Part shown: positions 41,453 through 48,638 of the stretch, piece after piece
Position numbering within the stretch: the first letter of the stretch is position 1
How the letters are laid out: each line of letters opens with the position of its first letter
Source: Pedobacter yulinensis
Lineage (GTDB): Bacteria > Bacteroidota > Bacteroidia > Sphingobacteriales > Sphingobacteriaceae
DNA: 64,000 bases
Direction: 5' to 3'
Assembly: GCF_003029735.1 (NCBI RefSeq)
Contig: NZ_KZ686268.1
Coordinates: 372,001 to 436,000, forward strand
The notes under the pieces: generated by a model
What the model was told of the DNA's origin: nothing
Database searches by the model: none
The model's input: the letters and a program-made list of their open reading frames with translations, nothing else
Made by a program: the position numbers and the translations under genes

Positions 41453-42691
41453 TTACTCAAACTCTGATTGCAGAATCTGAATTACTTCTTTTATGGTCTC
41501 CTCTTCGAGGTCGGTTCTCTTCACCAAATCTTCCACAGAAAGCGCCAGTACACTCTTCGCAGTGTCACATCCGATGGCCTTCAGTTCATCAATAATCCAC
41601 CCGTCAATCTCGTCTGCAAATTCCTCGATGTCCACATCTTCATCTTCCTCGCCAGCCTCACGGTATACGTCGATTTCATAGCCCGTCAATTTGCCTGCCA
41701 ATTTGATATTGTGACCGCCGCGGCCAATGGCCAGGGAAACCTGGTCCGGCTTCAGATAAACAGATGCGTGTTTTGTCTCATCATCAAGTTTGATCGACGT
41801 AATCTTGGCCGGGCTGAGCGCACGCTGAATGTACAACGAAACATTGTTTGTAAAGTTGATAACATCTATGTTTTCATTCTTCAACTCACGCACAATGCCA
41901 TGAATCCTTGAACCTTTCATACCAACGCAGGCGCCAACCGGGTCAATGCGGTCATCGTAAGACTCTACCGCCACCTTGGCGCGCTCACCAGGCTCACGAA
42001 CGATTTTTTTGATGGTGATCAGTCCGTCGAAAATCTCAGGAACCTCCATTTCAAACAACCGCTGCAGAAACTCTGGTGCTGTTCGCGAAATGATGATCTT
42101 CGGGTTGCTGTTTACCATATCAACTTTAGAGATCACCGCGCGTACCGAATCGCCTTTTTTGAAATAATCTGCAGGGATCTGCTCGGTCTTTGGCATCAGC
42201 AGTTCGTTGCCTTCATCGTCTAGCACAAGGGTCTCTTTTTTCCAGACCTGGTAAACCTCGCCGGTAACGATCTCACCTTCGCGGTCTTTGTATTTTTTAA
42301 AGATTTCGTCTTTTTCAAGTTCGAGCACTTTTGAAACCAGTGTCTGGCGTGCAGCCAGAATAGCCCGGCGGCCAAAGCTCTCCAGTGTAATCTGCTCAAT
42401 GTAGTCGTCGCCAACTTCCAGGTCAGCGTCGTACTTTTTCACCTCTGCCAATTCAATCTCCAGATCATCGTCTTCTGAAAACCCGTCTTCCATTACTTTT
42501 CTGGTTCGCCAGATCTCAAGGTCACCATTATCCGGGTTTACGATTACGTCGCAGTTTTCGTCTGTACCGTACTTTTTTCGCAACATGCTGCGAAAAACTT
42601 CTTCCAACACACTGATCACCGTCGGACGGTCGATGTTTTTAAAATCTTTGAACTCCTGGAAAGAGTCAATTAAATTGATACTGCTGCTCAT
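41453..42691 (-). CDS. nusA: Transcription termination/antitermination factor NusA
   Basis: RNA-polymerase-binding factor controlling pausing, termination and antitermination. The 412 residues hold the N-terminal polymerase-binding domain (1-130, beginning LIDSFQEFKDFKNIDRPTVI), an S1 RNA-binding domain (about 133-200, EGEIVTGEVYQVWKKETLV), two KH domains (about 205-345, with VGACVGMKGSRI and LAIGRGGHNIKLAGKL), and a short acidic C-terminus with a helix-hairpin-helix-like segment (IGCDTAKSVLALSVEDL). It lacks the long acidic repeats of E. coli NusA, as usual outside gamma-proteobacteria. One base separates it from rimP. Confidence 0.96.
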   Translation of the reverse strand: MSSSINLIDSFQEFKDFKNIDRPTVISVLEEVFRSMLRKKYGTDENCDVIVNPDNGDLEIWRTRKVMEDGFSEDDDLEIELAEVKKYDADLEVGDDYIEQITLESFGRRAILAARQTLVSKVLELEKDEIFKKYKDREGEIVTGEVYQVWKKETLVLDDEGNELLMPKTEQIPADYFKKGDSVRAVISKVDMVNSNPKIIISRTAPEFLQRLFEMEVPEIFDGLITIKKIVREPGERAKVAVESYDDRIDPVGACVGMKGSRIHGIVRELKNENIDVINFTNNVSLYIQRALSPAKITSIKLDDETKHASVYLKPDQVSLAIGRGGHNIKLAGKLTGYEIDVYREAGEEDEDVDIEEFADEIDGWIIDELKAIGCDTAKSVLALSVEDLVKRTDLEEETIKEVIQILQSEFE

Positions 42692-42692
42692 T

Positions 42693-43160
42693 TTACTTAA
42701 ATGAAATTAAAATCTTTGATTCTGTTATTTCCTGGAACGGAACAGCCGTTTCCACGGTGACCGCCTTTTTACCTTTTTCTTTTACTGATTCATCAATAAC
42801 GATGTTCTCGCCTTCGATCCTTTTCAGCACGCCTTCTTTCTTAACGCCATCGGTCAACTTGAGGGAAACTGTCCGGCCAATGTTCTTGTGGTACTGCCTG
42901 GTCAGCCTCAGGGGCTCTCCCACGCCGGGCGAGGATACTTCAAGGTTATACGCCTTTTCAATCAGGTTCTCCTCTTCGAGATGAAACCCTACGTGCCGGC
43001 TGATCGCCGCACATTCCTGTATGCCGATACCTTCATCCCCATCTACCTGAATAATCAGTTTGTTGTTCGGAAGCATGCGTATATCGACAAGAAACAACTC
43101 CGGACGGTCGCCGATCTTTTCCTCGACGAGCTCTTTTACTCTCTTTTCTACCGCTGTCAT
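42693..43160 (-). CDS. rimP: Ribosome maturation factor RimP
   Basis: Assembly factor for the 30S subunit that acts early on the S12/S19 region. I take the ATG at 43160 (155 residues, MTAVEKRVKEL), which matches the family's usual beginning; an upstream extension would place the start inside a leader hairpin. Marks: DRPELFLVDIRMLPNNKLIIQVDGDEGI over residues 20-47, HVGFHLEEEN, YNLEVSSPGVGEPL and the C-terminal SH3-like part. First gene of the rimP-nusA-infB operon, under a consensus promoter and behind a terminator-like hairpin in the leader. Confidence 0.94.
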   Translation of the reverse strand: MTAVEKRVKELVEEKIGDRPELFLVDIRMLPNNKLIIQVDGDEGIGIQECAAISRHVGFHLEEENLIEKAYNLEVSSPGVGEPLRLTRQYHKNIGRTVSLKLTDGVKKEGVLKRIEGENIVIDESVKEKGKKAVTVETAVPFQEITESKILISFK

Positions 43161-43180
43161 TACACCTTTTTGTATAGAAA

Positions 43181-43199
43181 AAGGGGACATAGTCCCCTT
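43181..43199 (-). promoter_or_regulatory. Terminator-like hairpin in the rimP leader
   Basis: AAGGGGAC / GTCCCCTT, an 8-bp stem with a 3-base loop, followed on the minus strand by TTTC (five U's counting the stem end), only 20 bases before the rimP ATG and downstream of the consensus promoter. It fits an attenuator, or it may terminate the upstream lipoprotein gene. Confidence 0.55.
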
Positions 43200-43220
43200 C
43201 TCGAATTCACAATTACTTTG

Positions 43221-43251
43221 CAAATGTACAAAAAGATTCTTTTTTTTCAAA
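43221..43251 (-). promoter_or_regulatory. Consensus promoter of the rimP-nusA-infB operon
   Basis: On the minus strand TTTG (43248-43251), 19 bp, then TACATTTG (43221-43228): a perfect match to the Bacteroidetes TTTG / TAnnTTTG arrangement. Leader about 55 nt. Confidence 0.75.
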
Positions 43252-43273
43252 TGTTTGTTTACCAGCGACCACT

Positions 43274-43684
43274 TCAGCGCCTCAGCGTAACTGCTACCGG
43301 CTTAACACGCGGTTGCAGTTTGCCCCTGAGCACATCACCGCCAGCGGCGAAACGGGAATTGACAAAGGTTTGCACGAGGTAAGTCTTCCCCCGGGTAAAA
43401 GGTGTGTCTGGCAAAAAAAGCAGGGAGTCGCCGCGGAGGTGCAGGCGCCCGGTGACAGTCTTTTCCATCGTCAGGCTGTCGTCTGCGGCAGGAGTTTCCA
43501 CCACATCGATAAGGGCCATCGAATCGAGCGCCTGGGTGTCCCGCTGAAGCTGATATAAGCCGTTTCGGTCTATGTTTTTGATCACGATGCCGCTGCTGTC
43601 TGCTGAAAAACCCAGGTAAACTGGCTTGCTATTTGTTTTGCCACAAGACAAGGCGAATAACGCGCATACAACCAAATATCTCAT
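43274..43684 (-). CDS. Small lipoprotein of unknown function
   Basis: The 136 residues begin with a very short lipoprotein signal (MRYLVVCALFALSC, C14). The mature part is beta-rich, with segments such as KPVYLGFSADSSGIVI, TVTGRLHLRGDSLLF and FTRGKTYLVQTFVNSRF that look like an immunoglobulin-like sandwich. I do not recognise a named family. It precedes the rimP operon on the same strand but is separated by its own possible terminator and the rimP promoter, and its start is 17 bp from the start of the divergent holin-like gene. Confidence 0.65.
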   Translation of the reverse strand: MRYLVVCALFALSCGKTNSKPVYLGFSADSSGIVIKNIDRNGLYQLQRDTQALDSMALIDVVETPAADDSLTMEKTVTGRLHLRGDSLLFLPDTPFTRGKTYLVQTFVNSRFAAGGDVLRGKLQPRVKPVAVTLRR

Positions 43685-43701
43685 TTGATAAAAATAAACA
43701 T

Positions 43702-44043
43702 ATGAAAACGATTATTGAAATCCTGCTCATGGGACTCGCCTTTTTTCTTGGCGCAAAACTGGTTCCCGGAGTACAGGTAGACAGTTATGGCACGGCCCTT
43801 TTGGCCGCAATCCTGGTCGCCCTGGTGAATGCCACCATCGGAACGCTGCTCCGGGTGCTCACCTTCCCGATCAATTTTCTAACCCTCGGACTGGTATCCT
43901 TTATCATCACTGTGCTGATGATCCTGTTGGTGGACCGCATTATGGATGGCTTTAATACCAGCGGGTTTCTTGCCGCCGCCATTCTGGCCATCGTTGTAGC
44001 CATTATCAAAGCCATATTCGGCGCCTTCTCTTCTAAAGACTAG
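43702..44043 (+). CDS. Phage holin family 4-like membrane protein (DUF360)
   Basis: A 113-residue protein with four hydrophobic helices (about 5-20, 28-46, 53-74 and 86-108), of the 'mycobacterial 4-TMS phage holin' / DUF360 type common in chromosomes far from any phage. Marks: LGAKLVPGVQVDSYGTALLAA and LTFPINFLTLGLVSFII. I start at the ATG 43702; an upstream extension would overlap the divergent lipoprotein gene. Despite the name there is no lysis context here and the role is unknown. Confidence 0.8.
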   Translation: MKTIIEILLMGLAFFLGAKLVPGVQVDSYGTALLAAILVALVNATIGTLLRVLTFPINFLTLGLVSFIITVLMILLVDRIMDGFNTSGFLAAAILAIVVAIIKAIFGAFSSKD

Positions 44044-44161
44044 TTGCATCTGGCCTGCACGCCTGATGAACGGGCTGCAGGCCGGTGTTCCCCTCCTGCT
44101 TTCAAGAGATTGAGCGAACCGTACACTAACCAACCGGGGAATCATCCTGCAGGGCGGGGAA
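44044..44161. other. Intergenic gap with a GC-rich hairpin
   Basis: GGCCTGCA (44052-44059) pairs with TGCAGGCC (44076-44083), a perfect 8-bp stem with an inner GCC/GGC pairing, but without a U-tract. It may stabilise or end the transcripts of the two convergent genes. Confidence 0.35.
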
Positions 44162-45301
44162 TTATTTAAGAACCTCCCTTGAAATAACCAGTTTCTGTAT
44201 TTCAGAGGTTCCTTCGTAAATCTGGGTAATTTTGGCATCGCGCATGAGCCGCTCAACATGGTATTCTTTGACAAAACCGTAACCCCCATGCACCTGCACG
44301 GCCTCTACAGTCACATCCATGGCAACTTTAGAAGCAAACAGCTTGGCCATTGAGCCGGCCTCGGTATAGGGCAGCCCCTGGTCCTTTAACCATGCGGCCT
44401 TGTACACGAGCATCCGGGCCGCCTCAATCTGCGTGGCCATATCGGCCAGCTTAAATGCAATAGCCTGGTGCTCGGAGATCGGCTTACCGAATGCTTTACG
44501 TTCCTTGGCATACCTGACAGCCAATTCGTATGCGCCGGCAGCAATACCCAATGCCTGCGCAGCAATGCCGATGCGTCCGCCTTCAAGCGTTTTCATGGCA
44601 AACCTGAATCCGAAGCCATCTTCGCCGATGCGGTTCTCTTTAGGCACCCTGACATCGTTAAACATCAGCGAATGCGTGTCAGACCCCCTGATGCCCAGTT
44701 TGTTCTCTTTTGGCCCGACGGTAAAGCCCGGTGTACCTTTTTCGACTATAAAGGCATTGATACCCTTGTGCCTGAGTTCAGGATTCGTTTGTGCGATCAC
44801 AATATAAGTAGAAGCTGTGCTGCCATTCGTGATCCAATTCTTTGTTCCGTTAAGCAGGTAATAATCGCCCTTGTCTTCTGCGGTAGTGCGCTGCGAAGTG
44901 GCATCAGAGCCTGCTTCGGGCTCTGACAAACAAAATGCGCCGATCTGCTCGCCAGCCGCCAGCGGTTTCAGGTATTTTTCCTTTTGCGCCTCAGAACCGA
45001 AAGCTTCGAGTCCGTAACACACCAGCGAGTTGTTGACTGAAACTACAACCGAGGCTGAAGCGTCAATCTTAGACAACTCTTCCATTACCAGCACATAAGA
45101 AATGGCATCCAGGCCGCTTCCGTTGTATTTCGGATCGACCATCATGCCCAGAAATCCCAGTTCACCAAGCTGTTTTACCTGTTCTGCCGGAAATTTCTGG
45201 TGTTCATCGCGCTCGATCACACCTGGCTTCAATTCCTGCTGGGCAAAATCGCGGGCGGCCTGCCTGATCATGCGCTGTTCTTCACTTAACTCGAAATGCA
45301 T
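44162..45301 (-). CDS. Acyl-CoA dehydrogenase (short-chain type)
   Basis: FAD enzyme for the first step of fatty-acid or branched-chain acyl-CoA beta-oxidation. The 379 residues show the ACAD signature GAFCLSEPEAGSDA, WITNG, FGKPISEHQAIAFKLADMA and QVHGGYGFVKEYHVERLMRD (split over 310-330), with the catalytic Glu in QIYEGTSEIQ near the C-terminus. This Glu position is typical for short-chain/butyryl-type members and not for isovaleryl-CoA dehydrogenase. It is transcribed from its own -7 box. The electron-transfer flavoprotein genes are not in the window. Confidence 0.93.
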   Translation of the reverse strand: MHFELSEEQRMIRQAARDFAQQELKPGVIERDEHQKFPAEQVKQLGELGFLGMMVDPKYNGSGLDAISYVLVMEELSKIDASASVVVSVNNSLVCYGLEAFGSEAQKEKYLKPLAAGEQIGAFCLSEPEAGSDATSQRTTAEDKGDYYLLNGTKNWITNGSTASTYIVIAQTNPELRHKGINAFIVEKGTPGFTVGPKENKLGIRGSDTHSLMFNDVRVPKENRIGEDGFGFRFAMKTLEGGRIGIAAQALGIAAGAYELAVRYAKERKAFGKPISEHQAIAFKLADMATQIEAARMLVYKAAWLKDQGLPYTEAGSMAKLFASKVAMDVTVEAVQVHGGYGFVKEYHVERLMRDAKITQIYEGTSEIQKLVISREVLK

Positions 45302-45330
45302 ACTTACTCGTACTAAGAATTTGGGTATAC

Positions 45331-45338
45331 CAAAGATA
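45331..45338 (-). promoter_or_regulatory. -7 box of the acyl-CoA dehydrogenase gene
   Basis: The minus strand reads TATCTTTG (TAnnTTTG), 29 bp before the ATG. Confidence 0.5.
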
Positions 45339-45378
45339 ACAGTTTGGCCGAAATTACTATGCAGCCATAGTATTTATT

Positions 45379-46377
45379 TTATGCTGCGCTCCCCGGCCTG
45401 CCGGTTTCGGGTTTGCAGACAAGGTTACAAACCAATGCCAGACTACCCACAACCAAAATGAAGATCATTTGCGAGGAATGAATGATGGTGGCATAGGCAA
45501 GTCCGTCAGCAAACGGAACCAGGTAACAGGCGAGAGCCTGGCCGACCATCCAATGATAAACGCCTATGCCGCCCTGAACCGGGGCTACCATGGCAAGGCC
45601 CGAAAAAACGAGTGCCGTATAGGCCGCCTGGGGGCCAAGGTGAGCTGTGGCCGGAAGGGAAAACAGAGCCAGGTAAACAGAAAGAAAGTAGAGCAACCAG
45701 ATAAGAATACTGGAACCTACAAAGGCCGCTTTCTGTTTCAAAAGCTCAAAGGAGCGAAGACCCTGTTTCAGTCCGGCAATAATACGCAGCATAGACCGGC
45801 TTTTTTTTCTGCGCAGGTACCACCAGCAGAATGCAGCTACCGCAATAGCTGCGCAGCAACAGATAACCAGCACGGTAAAACCACCTGTCTGCAGCCGGTC
45901 AAGCACCTGGTTCAGCAATCCGTTCATAAAATTGCCCACAACGGCGTACTGGAAAGCCAGCATACCGCAGAGCGTGACGAACAACACGAGCACATCAAAC
46001 AGCCTTTCTGTAACAACTGTACCCAGCGACGCGTAAAGCGGGATGTTATTTGACCGGTTCACTGCTGTACAGCGGGTTATTTCGCCTACCCGGGGGAGCG
46101 CCAGGTTGGCAAGGTAACCAACCATAACCGCAGTAAAGGCATTGCGCAGGGAAACCCTGAAGTTCAGGGAAGAGAATAGCAGGTTCCATCGCCAGGCGCG
46201 TACGACATTAGCAGCGACCACGCAGGCAGCAGATGCGGTAACCCAGAGCGGGTCTGCCCGCGCTATTTCAGCCCACAAGGCCGACATGTCCTGTCCTCTG
46301 AAGGCCAGAAACAGCAAGCCAAGGCCAAGTAAAAATAAAAAAATGTACTTACCGGTGGCCAGCGCTCTGTGTTGCAC
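45379..46377 (-). CDS. Lysylphosphatidylglycerol synthase-type transmembrane protein (UPF0104/YbhN-like)
   Basis: The 332 residues form about eight membrane helices, with the LPG_synthase_TM motifs ANVVRAWRWNLLFSSL, VGYLANLALPRVGEITRC (about 93-110) and VAPVQGGIGVYHWMVGQAL. The soluble aminoacyl-transfer domain of MprF is absent, so it is the flippase-like half only; such proteins are proposed to move lipids across the inner membrane. Translation begins at a GTG two bases after the panD stop, so it is coupled to panD although no functional link is evident. Confidence 0.83.
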   Translation of the reverse strand: MQHRALATGKYIFLFLLGLGLLFLAFRGQDMSALWAEIARADPLWVTASAACVVAANVVRAWRWNLLFSSLNFRVSLRNAFTAVMVGYLANLALPRVGEITRCTAVNRSNNIPLYASLGTVVTERLFDVLVLFVTLCGMLAFQYAVVGNFMNGLLNQVLDRLQTGGFTVLVICCCAAIAVAAFCWWYLRRKKSRSMLRIIAGLKQGLRSFELLKQKAAFVGSSILIWLLYFLSVYLALFSLPATAHLGPQAAYTALVFSGLAMVAPVQGGIGVYHWMVGQALACYLVPFADGLAYATIIHSSQMIFILVVGSLALVCNLVCKPETGRPGSAA

Positions 46378-46379
46378 GC

Positions 46380-46730
46380 TTATTTAAGCAGGTGATTTTG
46401 TTCGTCAGGAAAAAGCAGCACGGGCTGGTACTTCTTCGCTTCTTCGATAGGAAGCGCGCCATAAGACATGATGATCAGCACATCGCCAACCTGTGCGAGC
46501 CGGGCTGTGGCGCCGTTAAGGCAGATTGTACCGGTACCGCGCTCCCCACGTATCACATACGTTTCAAACCGGGCGCCGTTGTTGTTGTTCACGATCTGCA
46601 CCTTTTCATTTGCGATGATATTCGCCGCATCCATCAGGTCCTCGTCTATCGTAATGCTGCCAACATAATTGAGCTCGGCCTGCGTTACGCGCACACGGTG
46701 AATCTTGGATTTCAGGATCGTTATAATCAT
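46380..46730 (-). CDS. panD: Aspartate 1-decarboxylase
   Basis: Pyruvoyl enzyme that makes beta-alanine for pantothenate and CoA. The 116 residues include the self-processing site G24-S25 in NYVGSITID, the conserved [21 protein letters not shown] and DVLIIMSYG. The family length is 115-130. A -7 box TACCTTTG ends four bases before the ATG, predicting a leaderless or nearly leaderless message. panC lies 75 bp upstream on the same strand, so the two last-step pantothenate genes are neighbours but have separate promoters. Confidence 0.96.
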   Translation of the reverse strand: MIITILKSKIHRVRVTQAELNYVGSITIDEDLMDAANIIANEKVQIVNNNNGARFETYVIRGERGTGTICLNGATARLAQVGDVLIIMSYGALPIEEAKKYQPVLLFPDEQNHLLK

Positions 46731-46734
46731 GGCG

Positions 46735-46742
46735 CAAAGGTA
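46735..46742 (-). promoter_or_regulatory. -7 box of panD, four bases from the start codon
   Basis: TACCTTTG on the minus strand, then CGCC, then ATG. Transcription would start at or next to the start codon. Confidence 0.6.
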
Positions 46743-46805
46743 GAAAAAGTTTAGCTGAGTTTTTTTGAGTGAATCTCATATTCAGACATCCGGCATGCCG
46801 CCTGC

Positions 46806-47645
46806 CTAAGAAAGGATCATGTTGTCGATCAGGCGGGTAGTGCCAACCCGGGCTGCAACGAGCGCTACAACATTGGCCCCGGCATCATCAGTTACCGGCT
46901 GGAGGGTTTCTCCGTCTGCGATGGTAAAATACTCGAGCTCGAGCCCGGCAACGTTTCTGAAAAAGCTTTGTGCATGCTCCAGCAATTCTGCAATGGGCTT
47001 CTTTCTGAAATTGGCCTGCACATACTGGAGTGCACGGCTCAGGATCAGGGCGTGTTTGCGGTCGGTCTCTGAAAGGTGTATGTTCCTGGAACTCATGGCC
47101 AGGCCGTCACGCTCGCGGATAATCGGGCAGGAGACGATTTCGATCGGCATATTAAAAGTCGCCGTCATTTTCCTGATCATGAGTACCTGCTGGTAATCTT
47201 TCTGACCAAACAGTGCTACATCAGGTGTAGCCGCATCGAAGAGTTTTTTAACGATTTGGGTAACTCCCTGGTAATGCCCCTTTCTGAACGCGCCTTCGAG
47301 CAGGAACTCGGTTTCACCAAGGTCGATATACCATTGCTCAGGCTCTGGATACATTTCCTGCACATCGGGCATAAAGAGAATGTTGCAGCCCGCGCCAATA
47401 AGCATATTCAGGTCTTTCTGCAGGGGTCGCGGATACCGTTCCAGGTCTTTCGGATCGGTAAACTGCGTAGGGTTTACGAAAATGCTGCAGATAACCGTAT
47501 CTGCCAGTACAAGTGCGCTTTCTATAAGCGAGATGTGCCCATTGTGCAGGGCCCCCATGGTTGGCACGAGTGCAATTTTTTTGCCCGCGTTTTTCAGCGG
47601 GGCGACCAATGCTTTAAGGGCTGAAACGGTGTTTACTACTTCCAA
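46806..47645 (-). CDS. panC: Pantoate--beta-alanine ligase (pantothenate synthetase)
   Basis: ATP-dependent joining of pantoate and beta-alanine to pantothenate. The 279 residues carry the nucleotidyl-transferase signatures VPTMGALHNGHISLI (HxGH site), FVNPTQFTDPKDLERYPR, FGQKDYQQVLMIRKM and the KMSKS-like MSSRN loop. No ATG is available before residue 30, so translation must start at the TTG (47645); an in-frame stop lies 15 codons upstream. Next to panD and divergent from the glycogen synthase-like gene, an arrangement I recall from other Bacteroidetes. Confidence 0.95.
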   Translation of the reverse strand: MEVVNTVSALKALVAPLKNAGKKIALVPTMGALHNGHISLIESALVLADTVICSIFVNPTQFTDPKDLERYPRPLQKDLNMLIGAGCNILFMPDVQEMYPEPEQWYIDLGETEFLLEGAFRKGHYQGVTQIVKKLFDAATPDVALFGQKDYQQVLMIRKMTATFNMPIEIVSCPIIRERDGLAMSSRNIHLSETDRKHALILSRALQYVQANFRKKPIAELLEHAQSFFRNVAGLELEYFTIADGETLQPVTDDAGANVVALVAARVGTTRLIDNMILS

Positions 47646-47716
47646 TTTTCGTCTGAATATTTGAACCGGTAAAGTTTCGATATTTCTCCGTTACAAACAA
47701 ACAAAATGCCGCCTAT

Positions 47717-47748
47717 TTTGCTAAATATTAATATTTTGCTTATCTTTG
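47717..47748 (+). promoter_or_regulatory. Consensus promoter of the glycogen synthase-like gene
   Basis: TTTG (47717-47720), 20 bp, then TATCTTTG (47741-47748). It sets the transcription start near 47755 and therefore excludes the longer reading frame starting at 47746. Confidence 0.75.
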
Positions 47749-47790
47749 CCCCCTGATTATCTTTTCTTTAACATAAATTTTATTCGAGAT

Positions 47791-48621
47791 ATGGAGATGG
47801 ACAAAACGAAGCTTCTGATCATTACGCATGAGATGTCGCCTTTTTTGGAAATAAGCAAAATTTCAGAAATTACGCGTCAGCTGCCGCAGGCCATGCAGGA
47901 CAAAGGATTTGAAATCCGCATCCTGATGCCGAAGTTCGGTAACATCAATGAGAGGAGGAACCGTTTGCACGAAGTGATCCGTTTGTCGGGAATGAACATC
48001 ATTATTGATGATAACGACAACCCGCTCATTATCAAGGTCGCTTCGATCCCTGCTGCACGCATGCAGGTCTATTTCCTGGATAATGAAGAGTATTTCCAGC
48101 GTAAGTTCGTTTTCAGGGATGCCGCAGGATCGTTTTATGGCGACAATGACGAACGCACCATCTTCTTTTGCAAAGGGGCGCTTGAGACTGTTAAGAAACT
48201 GGGCTGGGCGCCGGACATCATTCATTGCCATGGCTGGATGAGTGCATTGGTACCGGCTTATGTGAAAACGACCTATAAAAACGACCCTACCTTCAAAAAT
48301 TCGCGGGTGGTGTATTCGATCTATGAGAACTGTTTTGACGAAAAGCTGAACAGCAGTCTTTCTAAGAAAGCCGTAATGAGCAACATGACCGATGCCGACA
48401 CCAAGGTTTTTGAAAACGCTGGCTGTGATGACCTGCATAAAGGTGCTGTTACTTACGCTGATGCGGTCGTTATTGGCGATGAAAAAGTCTCTGAAGATGT
48501 GTTAAAGTTTGTTAAAGATTCAAATAAGCCAACATTAGCGCATAATTTAACCGCCGATTTCGAAAACTTCTATAACTTTTATGAGGAACTTTCGAGCGAG
48601 GAATTGGTTTCAGTAGCTTAA
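47791..48621 (+). CDS. Glycogen/starch synthase-like protein, N-terminal domain only
   Basis: From the ATG at 47791 the protein has 276 residues (the second ATG at 47797 is equally possible). It matches the GT5 starch-synthase catalytic N-domain: KLLIITHEMSPFLEISKISEI, FGNINERRNRLHEVIRLSG, AARMQVYFLDNEEYFQ and PDIIHCHGWMSALVPAYVK. The C-terminal GT-B half that holds the ADP-glucose site is missing, so it is only about 60% of a GlgA and is unlikely to be a working synthase on its own. The same short form next to panC is, as I recall, conserved in Bacteroidetes, so it is probably functional in another way and not a decayed gene. Confidence 0.82.
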   Translation: MEMDKTKLLIITHEMSPFLEISKISEITRQLPQAMQDKGFEIRILMPKFGNINERRNRLHEVIRLSGMNIIIDDNDNPLIIKVASIPAARMQVYFLDNEEYFQRKFVFRDAAGSFYGDNDERTIFFCKGALETVKKLGWAPDIIHCHGWMSALVPAYVKTTYKNDPTFKNSRVVYSIYENCFDEKLNSSLSKKAVMSNMTDADTKVFENAGCDDLHKGAVTYADAVVIGDEKVSEDVLKFVKDSNKPTLAHNLTADFENFYNFYEELSSEELVSVA

Positions 48622-48638
48622 CAGGTATTTACACATAT

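Noticed and set aside
43161-43250. Longer N-terminus for RimP
   Set aside because: It would begin in the promoter and hairpin region, and family members start at the position of the 43160 ATG.
43702-44043. Prophage signal from the holin-family protein
   Set aside because: No endolysin, structural or integrase genes nearby; the DUF360 family is mostly chromosomal and not linked to lysis.
47746-47790. Longer N-terminus for the glycogen synthase-like protein
   Set aside because: The start would be inside the consensus promoter at 47717-47748.
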